Shown: positions 44,579-54,975 of the stretch, one piece after another | Layout: the number at the start of each line of letters is the position of its first letter | Position numbering within the stretch: position 1 is the stretch's first letter | NCBI GenBank assembly: GCA_009761415.1 | Contig: QUOL01000006.1 | Span: forward strand, 682,001-746,000 | DNA: 64,000 nucleotides | DNA from: Sarcomyxa edulis | Taxonomy: Eukaryota > Basidiomycota > Agaricomycetes > Agaricales > Mycenaceae | Direction of reading: 5' to 3' | Program-made: the position numbers and the translations under genes | Notes under the pieces: model-generated | Databases searched by the model: none | What the model was told of the DNA's origin: nothing | Seen by the model: only the letters and a program-made list of their open reading frames with translations

Positions 44579-45438
44579 TCATAGAAGGCCGAACTCTTCT
44601 CTCGTAGGCGATTCGACGGCCGTGTCGGTAGTACGGTACCTGTCGCACGTCTGCGACCGCGCCTGTCACCAGCAGGACCACTGACTGGGCGTCTGGAACC
44701 TCCCGACTGGTCTATTGCATCACGAATATGCCTATAAGGACAACTTATTACGGAGTATATCAACGTTCAGTTTCCGGGCTGTGTATCACTGACCGTCTTT
44801 GTTGGCCCGCACAAATTTCCGTCGGATCCTTGGGGGTGCATTTAATAGAGAATCTAGAAGCTCTGGGCAACATGAGTCGATATCGTCAATGGGACGATGA
44901 AGAGGGATCCTTTCCCCAGTCTCTCTTCCTTTGGATATTCTCTACTGACAGGCGAAGTACCTTGCGTCAATACCTCACTTTTGCGATGAAGGTATACCTA
45001 TACGTACCTAGGCTTTCGGAGTCGACTCCAACAGAGCTCTGGAATTATGGCAACGCTCGCCTGAGGGTTGATGCCAACGAAAGGAGGCCCCCGTTCGATA
45101 ATGACCCAGTTGTTGCCGCCAACTTGGTCGACAAGAATTCCTATGTTGTCTTGGTCCTGGAAGCTCTTGTGCTGAATATCACTTCCTTTCCGAGCTCGTG
45201 GACCACGGCGAATCCTGAGCCACTGCCTATTGGGCTCGACTTTGGCAGAGTGTCTACGGCATTGATGCAGGACTTCAAGCAAGCTAAAGCGATCTTGGAA
45301 GGGAGATACGAGCTTAAGAGTCTTTTCCGTCTCTTTTTTTGATTCCCTCTTCCTCGTTCCCCCAATAGTGTGACTCGTGCTTTGTGGGCAATCTGGCGGA
45401 GTGGCTTAGGCCAAAGGCCGAATGTTCACCGAGGGCAT
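44579..45438 (-). pseudogene. Four-copy unknown family, copy 1 (decayed)
   Basis: Aligned with copies 3 and 4 it has the same exon order: MPSVNI..., then TLPKSSPIGSGSG..., a DWG exon, and a basic C-terminal exon (SGGSRRPVSGP, RPSNRLRE). But exon 1 has a TAA soon after the start, exon 2 carries two in-frame stops (after RTKTT and after RRALP), the DWG exon has lost two bases between GACTGGGG and ATCCC, and the last exon lacks about 12 bp at its 5' end. The downstream exon still reads CCPELLDSLLNAPPRIRRKF in the shifted frame. A clear pseudogene of an unrecognised family. A 205-codon frame on the opposite strand is a shadow. Confidence 0.72.
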
Positions 45439-45710
45439 GTTGCACGCGAAGACGAGTTATTTCTAGAGAGTTTGTAGTTTGTGAGTGGATTGTTGGAGTA
45501 AGTGCGAAGTGTAGAAGTCGCGAGTTCTTGCTTGTTCCCTCTATTTTGTTCGCTTTGGACGTCCAGTGATACTGGTCGCATGATTTTGTGCTGAATGTCC
45601 ACATATTTGAGTCTAACTCCGGTGTTCCCTCTGAAATCTTTTGACTGGCATATGCATATCTCGGTTACTTTTGTAGCAGATGGTTTCATCGATGTCGATA
45701 CCTCCCAAGG
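45439..45710 (-). promoter_or_regulatory. Upstream region of copy 1, conserved with copy 3
   Basis: On the minus strand the blocks GAGATATGCATATGCCAGTC, CAGTATCACTGGACGTCC and AAGTGAACAAA-like words also occur upstream of copy 3 (GAGATATGCATATTCCAGTC, CAGCATCACTGGACGTCC). Conserved 5' flank or untranslated leader. The same stretch can be read as MRPVSLDVQSEQNRGNKQ, but copy 4 has a stop there. Confidence 0.5.
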
Positions 45711-45760
45711 GCAACGACGCGTCGGGTCACAGTCATGTCACGCGAAGTCGCGACTGTGAC
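45711..45760 (-). promoter_or_regulatory. CG-rich dyad element, copy 1
   Basis: Minus strand: GTCACAGTCGCGACTTCGCG then TGACATGACTGTGACC and CGACGCGTCGTTGC. About 270 bp upstream of the copy-1 start. Same order of words as at copies 3 and 4. Confidence 0.6.
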
Positions 45761-46149
45761 TTGGCGCGTAAATTTGATATCTTGAAAATATCAAAGCTGC
45801 AGAGCGACACCAGGGACAGATTGGTGACCGGTCAAACGTGCAGATCGACCACATTCCTACAATACGCGACTCAATTATCCCGAATCGGTCACTTCTCAGT
45901 TCTATGATAAAAAATATCAAAAGAATAATCATTAGCGCATCTCACTCGTGCATCCCTTACCCCATGCTTTGCGTTTGCAACGTCACCATCCTCGTGAACC
46001 AACACCTCATTACCACGAGCTGCCAGCGAGCCTTTAGACCTTTTTAGTATCTACGGACTATTGGTCGAATATTCCTGTTAGTGGTACTAAAGGAAAAGAT
46101 GGAAAGGGGGAAAAGGTATCGGCTGGAATGATTCTGTGCATATTGTTGC
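45761..46149. other. Intergenic stretch, no supported gene
   Basis: Between the copy-1 element and the 3' end of copy 2. Nothing recognisable. Confidence 0.45.
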
Positions 46150-46829
46150 TCATCTGCCTCCACACCCAGTATGACCAGAACTACTTGTCGTGTGCGTAAA
46201 CCTTTCCGAGTGGTTTCCTACCACAAGAGTATTCCTCTCAAGATAGCCTAGAAGGTAGGGTACGTCAACCCACAGCGCCTGAGCAGTGTCAAACAGAAAC
46301 TGACCGTCTCGATTGGCATGCACGAATTTCCGTCGAATCCTTGGTGGTGCACTCATCAATGAAGCGAATAGCTCCGGCAGATCCGAGTCTGTATCATCGA
46401 TGGGACGCTGCAGAGGGATCTCCATCCCCCACTCTCGCTTCCTCTGAATGCCCTCTGTTGACCAAGCCACATCAACACCTCATATGAAGGAGATGGCTGG
46501 AAACTCACATACCTGGATGGTTGGACCTCAAACTTGAAGAGCACTCCAAGGTCATGTCTACATCCGGTGAAGACCCTCTCGCAGACTCTGGCTCTGTCGA
46601 TGGAAGAAACTCTTGTGTGTGGGCTATCAGTCGTTTCTCCGAGATTTGGGAGGGTTGATTCCTTACTAGTGGAGTTTATCGCCTTCTGATGGCTATTTTC
46701 CTTGTTTTCCACTGAGTCCCTGACGATTGGAGCTTTGTTCCTTTGGAGAGTGGTCGCCCGCAAGGAGTCAAGCGTTGATGTAGCCTGAGTAGGAGGCAGA
46801 GCGATTATTGAGGGTATTCTGAGACTCAT
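46150..46829 (-). CDS. Four-copy unknown family, copy 2 (open)
   Basis: Function not recognised. Exon 1 starts MSLRIPSIIALPPTQATSTL and runs about 100 residues to KFEVQPS; a GT-AG intron leads to the conserved core IQRKREWGMEIPLQRPIDD, PELFASLMSAPPRIRRKFV and HANRD. The next intron (57 nt, no stop) can be spliced or read through; then YLERNTLVVGNHSERFTH and the end GHTGCGGR. No signal peptide or membrane helix; the core is basic and could bind nucleic acid, a guess. Compared with copies 3 and 4 the SSPKGSGS exon is missing or replaced, so this is the most divergent member. No broken frame. Confidence 0.55.
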
Positions 46830-47199
46830 GAATGAGGTGTTTTCAGAAAATGCGGTGAATAATCAGTCTAAACTTGTTGAGGATTTCAAGAGGGAGGAAA
46901 TATCTGTAGGAAGTGTCGGTCTTTGTGCGTTTCTTTGTTTCCTTTGTTCTCGTGCTGCGCCAGTTAGATGTCTTTGTACTTAGTGCTGATTCGATGCCCT
47001 TTGTCGATCCTGTTTCTCGATATGACACCAAATCCAGTAATATCCAATTTCGAACTCTAAGATGGTCATAAGTATAATACACATTGAAGAGAAAGTGTCC
47101 ATGGTCATAAGCTCTCGGGGGATAATTTACCGTAAATGTCATGAAAGCACCCTAAAACATGAAGTCCATGTGTAAGATCGTCCTATCCCGGCCTCGTCC
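46830..47199. other. Copy-2 upstream region
   Basis: Minus-strand words such as GAGAACAAAGGAAACAAAG resemble the leader of the other copies, so the family similarity extends 5' of the coding part. The CG-rich dyad element was not found here. A 99-codon frame is not supported. Confidence 0.4.
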
Positions 47200-49684
47200 C
47201 TACGTGTGGAATTGGAAGCAATTACTGCACATTCCTCGCGGTTTGAAAGGGTTTTGTTTGAAATCCTGACAGCTCGGCGAGGATATCTCTGTCGCACTGT
47301 CAAACGGAGACGTATCGTATTCGTGGCCCCCGAGTTTGGAAATGGACCCGGACGATTGGGAGCGAGTAGACGTGTTGTGTTTGCGTTCTGGTATAGGTGG
47401 GGTGTTGGTTATAAGGTTGTTTGTTGACCGCCTCGGTGGAGGGGGAGGTGGAGCTTTCTTAGGACTAGTGCTCGCCGCGATATCCGTGGTAGACCGTCTA
47501 GTAAGAAGCGCGTGGTTCAGAGCTTTGCGAACGCCTGATGGCGGCTCTTCGATGGATCTTCGGGACGGCATCAGGTTCTGCTCGTCGTCCTCTTGGTCCC
47601 CTACACTGCTTGCTATGCTTACAGTGTCAGACGGTCCATAGAAAGGGCTGGCGCTTATGACGAGGGGGTGGGAGTGGTCCTCGTCGAGATCGCTCTCTTC
47701 GTATCCGTTGGTATTATCCAAGGTTAGCCGCCTCGGCTCATCCTCCGAAGACGTCAGAGACCCTTGGCTTTTACCCTGATATCTTGATGGCAAAGGTGGC
47801 TTCACTTGTTGCGCCGGGATCACCTCCGTGTAAGGCGTTGGGAACAGGCCCTTCCTACCATCAAGTTCCCCCATCCACCAACCATCAAGAACTTCGTTGA
47901 GGACGACGATCTGATCTCCCGTTCGGAAGCTGAGCTCATCTGCCGACCCGGAAAAGTCGTACAGCGCTCGTACGAGCTTTCTTTCTTGAGGAGACGGGGC
48001 TTTGTTGGGACGAGGAGGGATCTTGGGAGACGAGTTGGGAAGACTCTCCTTCGACTTGTTCTTGGAGATCCTAGCTGTGAATGATTGGGGAGTAGGCGGC
48101 CGTGTCACGTCTCCATCTTCATCCTCATCATCCCTCTCCCCTTCATCGTCTCTCAAAGCCGCAAAACGATCCTTGTTCTTCTTCCCCCGACCGGTTACGG
48201 AGCCAACAGCGCTAGACGCCCACCCAGCGACGCTCAACCTCTTCGATTTCTCCGCCTTCTCCTTCTCTGCTCTGTCCTTGTCATCCACAGTGCTATCGGA
48301 GCGCTTTCTTGAGGCTCTAGACGACGGACGGGAGGGTGGCTTGCTCGTCTTGCTCGCATTGCTGTCCGACCTGCGATGCGTCGACGGTCGCCGACTCGGA
48401 GACGGACGAGCAGCGCCTTCATCTGAAGAATCTTCGTCTACTGGAGCACTCTTCAAACTAGAACGGACTGACAAAGCAGATTTCTTCGACTTTACGGAGT
48501 TGAATTTAGGTTCCTTTGGTGACCGAGCGAAGATGTGAGTAGGGGCTTCCCCGCGATTGCTCTTCTGCATGGCAGATCTGAGGTCAAGAGTTTAGCTTCC
48601 TCGTATAAAGAAATACATATGGGACGTACTCGTCACACCAATCCGACTTGACATCTTTCAGAACTCCAAGGTACTGCTCTACGAAATTTGTTTCCATATC
48701 CAAGAATGCGGTCAATTCGCGTAGTTGGTCCGCCTCGTTGTCTTGTATGGCACGCATGTGAGCGCGTACGTCTTCGGAGGTTTCCTCACTTTGAAAGCAC
48801 CTGAATCAGACCAAAATACCGACGAGATGAGCTAAACTTGTACGAACTAGCGGAACCTAGCAGTCTCCATCTCCTCTTCCGCTTCGACTCTATCTTTCTC
48901 CTTCTTGCCGTTTCTTGCCTTTTCGTATTTGGTGATGGCAGCGTCGTAACTCAGCCTGTGCCTTGTTACTATTAGATCATGAAGAAAATGCACAGACCGA
49001 CCTTCTACTTTCTAGCTTCTTCCTTTGAAGCTCATACTCCGAGATGTCCTCTTGAAAGTGTTCTAGAGAAACTAGAAAGTCCTGAAATCTGAGGGCATAA
49101 GCTTCCTGCAAAGTCGCGATCTTGCAATGGGCACGTCCTAGCCTCAGCAACGATGCGTCTAGTCATTCAAGAAGTCAGTACATCAGTCGTGAATGCGATA
49201 GGTCTACGTACCATAAGCCGAATCTCCTTCAGCCATAGAGATCATGACTATCCCAAGGGCATCGAGTGGCAGAAGCTTCTCTGAATCGTCCACGGCCTGG
49301 CAGAGTTTTTTCTTCGACAAAGAATGGTGATATAATTCTGAAGCTAATGAGAGACTATATGACACATTGCCGGTAATATCAGCGTTATAGCAATGGGTGC
49401 ATCTGTATGATCTACATACCGTTGGAGGCAATCCTTCCGACGCTCAATGTCCTCCTCGAGTTCCCTGAACTCGTCAGTGACTGCAGTTTTGGCATCTCGG
49501 GATGCGATGACCTCCCCTGCCCACTAAACAATCGGAAAAAAGTGGTCTGATGAGCGGCCAACTTCGTCTAACCCCGTACGGCGAAAGACTCGAGAACACA
49601 CCTGTCGAAATTTACCCAACTTGCATTGATGTCAGTACTGAAAATTGTGGATTCAGGGACAGTATATACCTGCTTGCTGGCCAT
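47200..49684 (-). CDS. BAR-domain protein with SH3 domain
   Basis: Likely membrane-curvature/actin adaptor (amphiphysin-like architecture). The N-terminal helical region, over many short exons from MASKQ, includes WAGEVIASRDAKTAVTDEFR, ALRFQDFLVSLEHFQEDISE and AITKYEKARNGKKEKDRVEA, typical of a BAR coiled coil. The last large exon holds a basic Ser-rich linker, then the SH3 domain: LVRALYDFSGSADELSF, GDQIVVLNEVLDGWWMGELD, GRKGLFPTPYTEVI (ALYDF, WW and P-x-x-Y all present). After it comes a proline-rich stretch (KKAPPPPPPRR) and, at the very C-terminus, CQDFKQNPFKPRGMCSNC followed by FQFHT, a Cys/His pattern that could hold a metal. About 700 residues. Start chosen as the ATG opening a 15-nt first exon. 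Confidence 0.83.
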
Positions 49685-49955
49685 CGGATGTTAAAGTAAG
49701 TAGAAAAGGAGGAGGATTACATATTTATATGGCTCATGATGAGAACAGCCCACTTGCCGGATCCAGAAAATTCAGGGCGGACTCGGTCTCCCCGGGAACA
49801 AAAAGAACAAATCATCGTCAAGACGTCGTATGTCGACCAGAAATAGAGGATGAAATATAAAACAGTCGAGTAACAATACAGAGCGAAGGTACAATAATCG
49901 TCAAGGGCAGAGGTGTGACAGCAGACAACGAGAGACAAGAGAAAAGGTCGTCGTT

Positions 49956-51684
49956 CTACTGCATCCCTTTGGCAGCCAGGCGCATCCCCTCCTGCACAGA
50001 GATAGCCTCCTCAACCCAAGGCAACCTAAAGAACTCGCTCCGCCGCAGCTCTTCAGCCCTTATTGTCGCCCCTTCACTTGGTCCGCTGCCCAGAATGCTT
50101 TCCAAATCTCGTGACTGTGATTCGAGCCACGTTTGTATGAACTGTGAAGGATTGCTGGCGAAAGATTGGAGGAAGGTGCGTTTGAGATGCGAATTGTGGA
50201 GCGATTGCGCGTGGAGAGCAATCTGACAATAGAATACATGAAAAGCTGAGACGAGAAGGAACGGGTAAATCTACTGACCTCTTCATCCAATTTGACCAGA
50301 TCTTGAGCACTATCTTTGTTTGCTTGGACCATAACTGTCATACGGTTTTTCAGAGTTGTGTCTTCTGTTTTGAGTTCGATATCCCAAGCTGCAGGGCGTT
50401 CGGGCGGAGGGATGGAAGGGTTGATGGTATAATGCAAAAGAATCGGATCCAGGGCTAGGAGATATTGGTTCACGATGTCGGGTAACATTGAGAATTGTAT
50501 GCTCTCGGAGTTGAATATCTGGAGACGAGAATTCAGACCGAGTCACTCGAACCTTAGGCAGAAGAGCGCGCACCCGTCTCAATTTTTCATCTGCTCGAAC
50601 CATTCGTCTATCCACTTTGTCCTGGAGATTTTGGATTTTGATATAGTTCCAGAGAGCCTGGATCACGCCCGTTCTGCTATCTTCCTTGATCCCCAGTATA
50701 TTTCCTATGCGCAATCAAATCAATCAGAGCGGCAAATTAGGGGGTAGTTCATGATTATTACCTAGTTCTGGTGCGACTTTATACTGTTGAGGAATATGCG
50801 CGAGGTATAGAACAATTCTAATTTTAGTCGGAGCATCTCCTGTTCGACGGATGGTGAACCCGTCCATTTTAGGATTATCCCGACCTTGCACCCGGGGCCA
50901 CTGAAGGAGTAGTCAGGAGTAGTCAGATGGTATGATTCGACATAAGGAAGCAAAGGTGCACACCTCGACGATATTTCCATCTGGATACACGGCAGGATCC
51001 CGATCTAGTTCGACTACCATCCTCTTGATCACTTCAGAGAATTTTTTGAGATTCGATTTGTCCTTGGACCGCTAAAAAGGTATCTAGAGATTCATCGCTG
51101 TTCAAATTGTCAGGATTCAGAGGGCCCACCTCAAGTAAACGTCCTTCGATTCTGAACGCCCATGCAGGAATCCCTTCCCCCGTATCGAAATTTATATTGG
51201 CTACATCGCCGCCTCCAAGACCCGTCTGCCACACCTGCCCAGAAACGGTATGGCTGAGAAATATTCGGAGTGTCCGAGTAGTCTTGACAGCCACGTTAAG
51301 CATTATCTCACACGGCAAGTAAAACACATACTGTAGGACCTCTAGCCAAAGTATCTTGTACTTCGACCTTCTTTCTCATCATTGTCCAATCGAGTTTCCT
51401 TTCCATCTCCAACAAATCTTGGTACATCCGCGAATCTTCTGCAAAGTCCGGGTTTTGTAGAATGACATTTGGGATAGATTTGTCTGTAAGTTTACGCTTT
51501 CTGTACGAGGATAAGCCATAATAAGACACGTGTGTCGATATACCGAAACGCACTTTGCAGACTTGGGACCTTCCATCGTGGTTTCTTCGTTCAAAGGTGT
51601 TGCAATGTTGGTTGAGGCAAGGTTGAGGCTGAAGCTGAAGATTGCTCGGCCAAATCGCCGAAGAATGTTCTTAAAAAGGCTCAT
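49956..51684 (-). CDS. SNF12: SWI/SNF subunit SNF12/BAF60 (SWIB domain)
   Basis: Accessory subunit of SWI/SNF-type chromatin remodellers (SMARCD/RSC6 family). After splicing: KRKLTDKSIPNVILQ, LLEMERKLDWTMMRKKVEV, TLRIFLSHTVSGQVW, GIPAWAFRIEGRLLE, VEWPRVQGRDNPKMDGFTI, then the SWIB fold YKVAPELGNILGIKEDSRTG and VIQALWNYIKIQNLQDK, and a C-terminal helical part (TFLQSFASNPSQFIQTWLES, LRRSEFFRLPWVEEAI) ending RLAAKGMQ. All are BAF60 landmarks in the right order. About 450 residues, many introns. Start: the first ATG is used; a second in-frame ATG at 51576 (MEGPKSA) is closer to KRKLTDK and is equally likely. I cannot tell SWI/SNF from RSC membership. Confidence 0.9.
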
Positions 51685-51867
51685 ATTCGGGATGTAACGT
51701 GATACAATGAACGTTTTGCTGATTGCAGCTTGCTCTTTGACTTTCTACGGAATCCTACGTTCAGCTAAATTCAAGACTAAACAGCCCTAAAGGAGCCAGA
51801 ATGGGGCAAGCGAGCTGTTACTAGAAGTGCACCATATACTGACCGTTTGCTTATAGAACGTCCACAA
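51685..51867. promoter_or_regulatory. Divergent promoter, SNF12 (-) / TPR protein (+)
   Basis: Only 183 bp between the start codons, so both promoters overlap here. Confidence 0.45.
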
Positions 51868-52871
51868 ATGTCCGAATTGTATTTCTTCCAGGACGTCCCT
51901 TCAGATGCCTCCCCAGAGTGGCGCAGGCTGTTTGAGCTAATGGTATGTAGATATCTCTCTCATCAGTTTATGCTGTGGTCCCGACTAAATATTCACCTCG
52001 CGGCGCTTAGGAAGTAGATATCGCTTCGCCAGACAGTCTGTTGGGTCGACCTATCGATGATGTCCGAAACCTCAGACTAAGTCAGCTCGGTTACTGTGGA
52101 ATCACAAACGAGTTCGATGCTATCCTATCAGCTGTTGCTCAGAAAGACATGGTATGTTACATCATGATCCATTCTTCGGCGTTTGAAAGATCTGAAAGGA
52201 GACTTCACAACATAAATAGGGGAATGCGTATTTCAGACAAGGAGAAGTTGGAAAAGCTATGGCAATGTATACTACCTCTCTCATTTATGCACCACTTCCT
52301 TCAGTTCTGTCAAACATGGCTGCTGTGATGCTGCTGCAAGGAATGTACATATATGTTGTTTGCCTGTCGACGGTTCCACGCTTACCTATATTTTGTAGGT
52401 ACGGCGGGGCGGAAATTTACTGCACTCGTACACTATCGATGAAGGAATGTCTATCAGACAATATGATAGCAAAGGCGTATTACCGACGAGCCGTCGCACG
52501 ACGTCTACTGAGCCATAAAGGCGATCTCCTTCGCGATGCGTTGGCAGGTATGTATTCTAAAGTCACCACAAATATATCCTACGGCTGACGACCCTGAAGA
52601 CGCCGAGAACGCCTCCAGACTCGCTCCTACCAACATCGAGATTACCAACGAGGTCAACAAACTTTCAGAAATGCTCGAGATGACCCAACCAGATGTCATG
52701 GACCGCATCCAGGAGCAACGTCGCGCGGAAAAACCACCTCTGACTGCCAAAATAGTCATGATGGACGAAGACGCACACCAAGGGGCAAAGGATGCTCGAA
52801 TGAAATGCACCAAAAAATACCCTCCAACATACAATTATAAAGTCGAGAAGCCACCGGGCTGGCAGAATTGA
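51868..52871 (+). CDS. TPR-repeat protein
   Basis: Starts MSELYFFQDVPSDASPEWRR. After introns the chain has GNAYFRQGEVGKAMAMYTTS and PSVLSNMAAVMLLQGRYGGA, two tetratricopeptide helices pairs with the G..-Y...G....A...Y spacing, then AKAYYRRAVARRLLSHKGDL, a third TPR-like repeat with the basic face seen in co-chaperone TPRs. The rest is charged (EVNKLSEMLEMTQPDVMDRI, RRAEKPPLTAKIV) and ends YKVEKPPGWQN. About 240 residues. Possibly a chaperone-binding protein; no specific name. Upstream frames are closed by stops, so the start is fairly secure. Confidence 0.7.
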
Positions 52872-53040
52872 GAAAATCTTGTGATTATGTACATCTTATG
52901 TGTGGTCGACAGAAGTCATCTATATCCATTGTGTTGCTTCACCCAGTGTAGCCCTCTTGATACACTAGAAGTCAATTTGAAGTCATGCGCTTGTTACAAC
53001 TTACAGACTCATGAGTCATGATCCGTTCTCCAGCCGAAAA
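52872..53040. other. Short intergenic stretch
   Basis: Nothing recognisable between the TPR gene and the copy-3 element. Confidence 0.4.
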
Positions 53041-53090
53041 GTCACAGTCGCGCCTTCACGTGACACAATGTGACGCAACGCGTCGCTGCC
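53041..53090 (+). promoter_or_regulatory. CG-rich dyad element, copy 3
   Basis: GTCACAGTCGCGCCTTCACG then TGACACAATGTGACG and CAACGCGTCGCTGCC, about 300 bp before the copy-3 start. Here the centre also forms the E-box palindrome TCACGTGA. Confidence 0.6.
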
Positions 53091-53385
53091 CTTAGGAAGT
53101 GTCCTTCTCAACATCTATAAGACCATCTACTACGTGCAACCGAGATATGCATATTCCAGTCAGGATATATCAAGGGCATTCCAAACCAGACTCAAATATG
53201 AGAACATTTAGCACAAAAACATGCCACCAGCATCACTGGACGTCCAAAGTGAACAAAGCAGAGGAAACAAACAAAAACAAGAACTCGCGACTTCCCGCTT
53301 CCCATTTGTTCCAACAATCCACTCACGAACTACACACACTCTTCCAAGCCACATCACTCTAGAGACATCGAGACCCTGTGGCAAC

Positions 53386-54275
53386 ATGTCCTCGGTAGTT
53401 ATCCAGTCATCAACTCAAACCACATCGAAGCCAGATTGCACACAAGAATCATCAAATGTAGCTATCGCGAAGAGGAAACGGGAGTTGGAGGATGATAAGA
53501 AGAGCAACCGTAAGCTGTAGCATCTATCTAATAGTCGTTACAAGTCGAACTGATACACCAGTACGGAAGACATTCTGCCCAAGTCGAGCCCGAAAGGCAG
53601 TGGCTCAGAAATTATGGTGGAGAACCACAAGTTCCAGTGGAAAGTGGCACCCGTTATAGTATTAGAAGCTCTTCGTGACGCAGGAGGGCTCATGACAGGA
53701 AAGCTGGTGGCAAGGACGGAGTCATTACCAGACCAGGACCTCCTGTTACCAGCGGAAACGGGATCTATAACGAGCACGGGAGGAGCACTGGGAAGTTATA
53801 TTGGAGTTGTCTTCGATGGGCTAGGTGCGCATGATGATACCTTCATTGTATGATTCAAGTGCTGATGCGGGGTTTCTTGACGTATTAGCAGATGAAGTCC
53901 AACGAAAGAGAGACTGGGGCCTGGAGATCCCTCTTCACCGTCCCATTGACGATACCGACTTGGATTACCCAGAACTGTTGACTTCATTACTCAACGCACC
54001 ACCAAGGATCAGACGAAAGTTCCTTCGTGCCAATAAAGACGGTCAGTGATACCTTGACACAACTCGAGCTCTGAGTTGATGTGCCTCACCTTATAGATTA
54101 TCCAGAGAGGCGGATTCTTAATTCGAAAGAACAGTCGGGATCTGGAGGTTCTAGGCAGCCAACCAGTGGTCCTGGTCGTGGTAGGCGTAGATGCAGACGT
54201 GCAACAAGTACAACAGCACCACAGCCAACACGGTCCTCGAATCGCCTACGAGGAAGGATTTCGGCCTTACTATGA
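53386..54275 (+). CDS. Four-copy unknown family, copy 3 (intact)
   Basis: Unrecognised family; best-preserved member. Four exons with matching phases: MSSVVIQSSTQTTSKPDC and KRKRELEDDKKSN; then ILPKSSPKGSGSEIMVEN, VLEALRDAGGLMTGKLVART; then the conserved core VQRKRDWGLEIPLHRPIDD, PELLTSLLNAPPRIRRKFL, RANKD; then YPERRILNSKEQ and a Gly/Arg-rich basic end (GPGRGRRRCRRATST, SNRLRGRISALL). About 230 residues, no signal peptide or membrane helix. Highly basic, so nuclear or nucleic-acid binding is a reasonable guess. The start is the ATG shared by position with copies 1 and 4; an open frame from an ATG at 53221 would add 55 residues but is closed in copy 4. Confidence 0.62.
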
Positions 54276-54670
54276 AGCTAATGAGAGTACAGAGTACCTC
54301 GGATTAGATCACTGGATAAGGCCACGCTTGGGAATATCTGTTGCTATTTCAGCTCGAATCAGCTTTTGGTATGTCCTTAGAAATGGTGTAAAATCGTTCA
54401 ATTTTTCTGCCGTTTCATGAGATAAACACGACGATCCATCGACCGGCAGTCTTTCTGAAAAATCCGCTGAAGATTAGTCAGTAATCAGGGGTAATGAACT
54501 GAAGTGCGGCAATGATAGTGATGGACCCGTCGTGTTGCTCGAAGGAACTAAGTTGTTTCAACATCACTTGTTTCAACATCACAAATTTCTGGAAAGAGAT
54601 CACAACAACGTTCGGAACCTGATCTCTGCTGAGATGATTGGTTTCGACAGTTTGCGTCCGTGTCTCGAAC
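54276..54670. other. Spacer between copies 3 and 4
   Basis: Copy-3 3' flank. Holds a short direct repeat: TTGTTTCAACATCAC occurs twice, side by side (about 54551-54580). No gene seen. Confidence 0.45.
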
Positions 54671-54711
54671 AAGTCGCGACTTCGCGTGACACTGTTGTGA
54701 CGCGACGCGCC
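54671..54711 (+). promoter_or_regulatory. CG-rich dyad element, copy 4
   Basis: AAGTCGCGACTTCGCGTGAC then ACTGTTGTGACGCGACGCGC, about 270 bp before the copy-4 start. The AAGTCGCGACTT part is a perfect palindrome. Confidence 0.6.
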
Positions 54712-54975
54712 ATCGCCAACATTCATGTATGAGACTGGTTTTGGAAAAGCAAAGATGATGTGCGTATATGAGTCAGACTATATTGAGGATATCCCAAGTT
54801 AGACTCGGGATATGTCGCATAAAGTAGAAAACCATGCCACAAAGATGACTGGACGTGCGAAACAAACAAAGGAAACAAAAGATTCGCGATCACCGAATTC
54901 TATAATCCACCCACGAACTCACAAACTCCGTTACAACCCACACCGTTCTAGTAACATTCTGTTTTCATTCACAGC

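Noticed and set aside
44728..45342. 204-codon open frame on the plus strand
   Set aside because: It lies antisense to decayed copy 1; the minus strand aligns with copies 3 and 4 with shared splice sites, so the plus frame is a shadow.
45391..45470. tRNA-like start (GGCAATCTGGCGGAGTGGC)
   Set aside because: Resembles the 5' half of a Leu/Ser tRNA on the plus strand, but no matching 3' acceptor arm or T-arm follows, and the segment aligns with coding sequence of copy 3 of the four-copy family on the other strand.
47806..48538. Overlapping plus-strand frames of 92-178 codons
   Set aside because: Antisense to the BAR-SH3 coding exon, whose SH3 domain is unmistakable.
53221..53385. Upstream ATG of copy 3 (MPPASLDVQ) as the true start
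   Set aside because: Also readable in copy 1, but copy 4 has a TGA at the fourth codon, while the ATG at 53386 is aligned and followed by open frame in copies 3 and 4. It remains possible for copy 3 alone.
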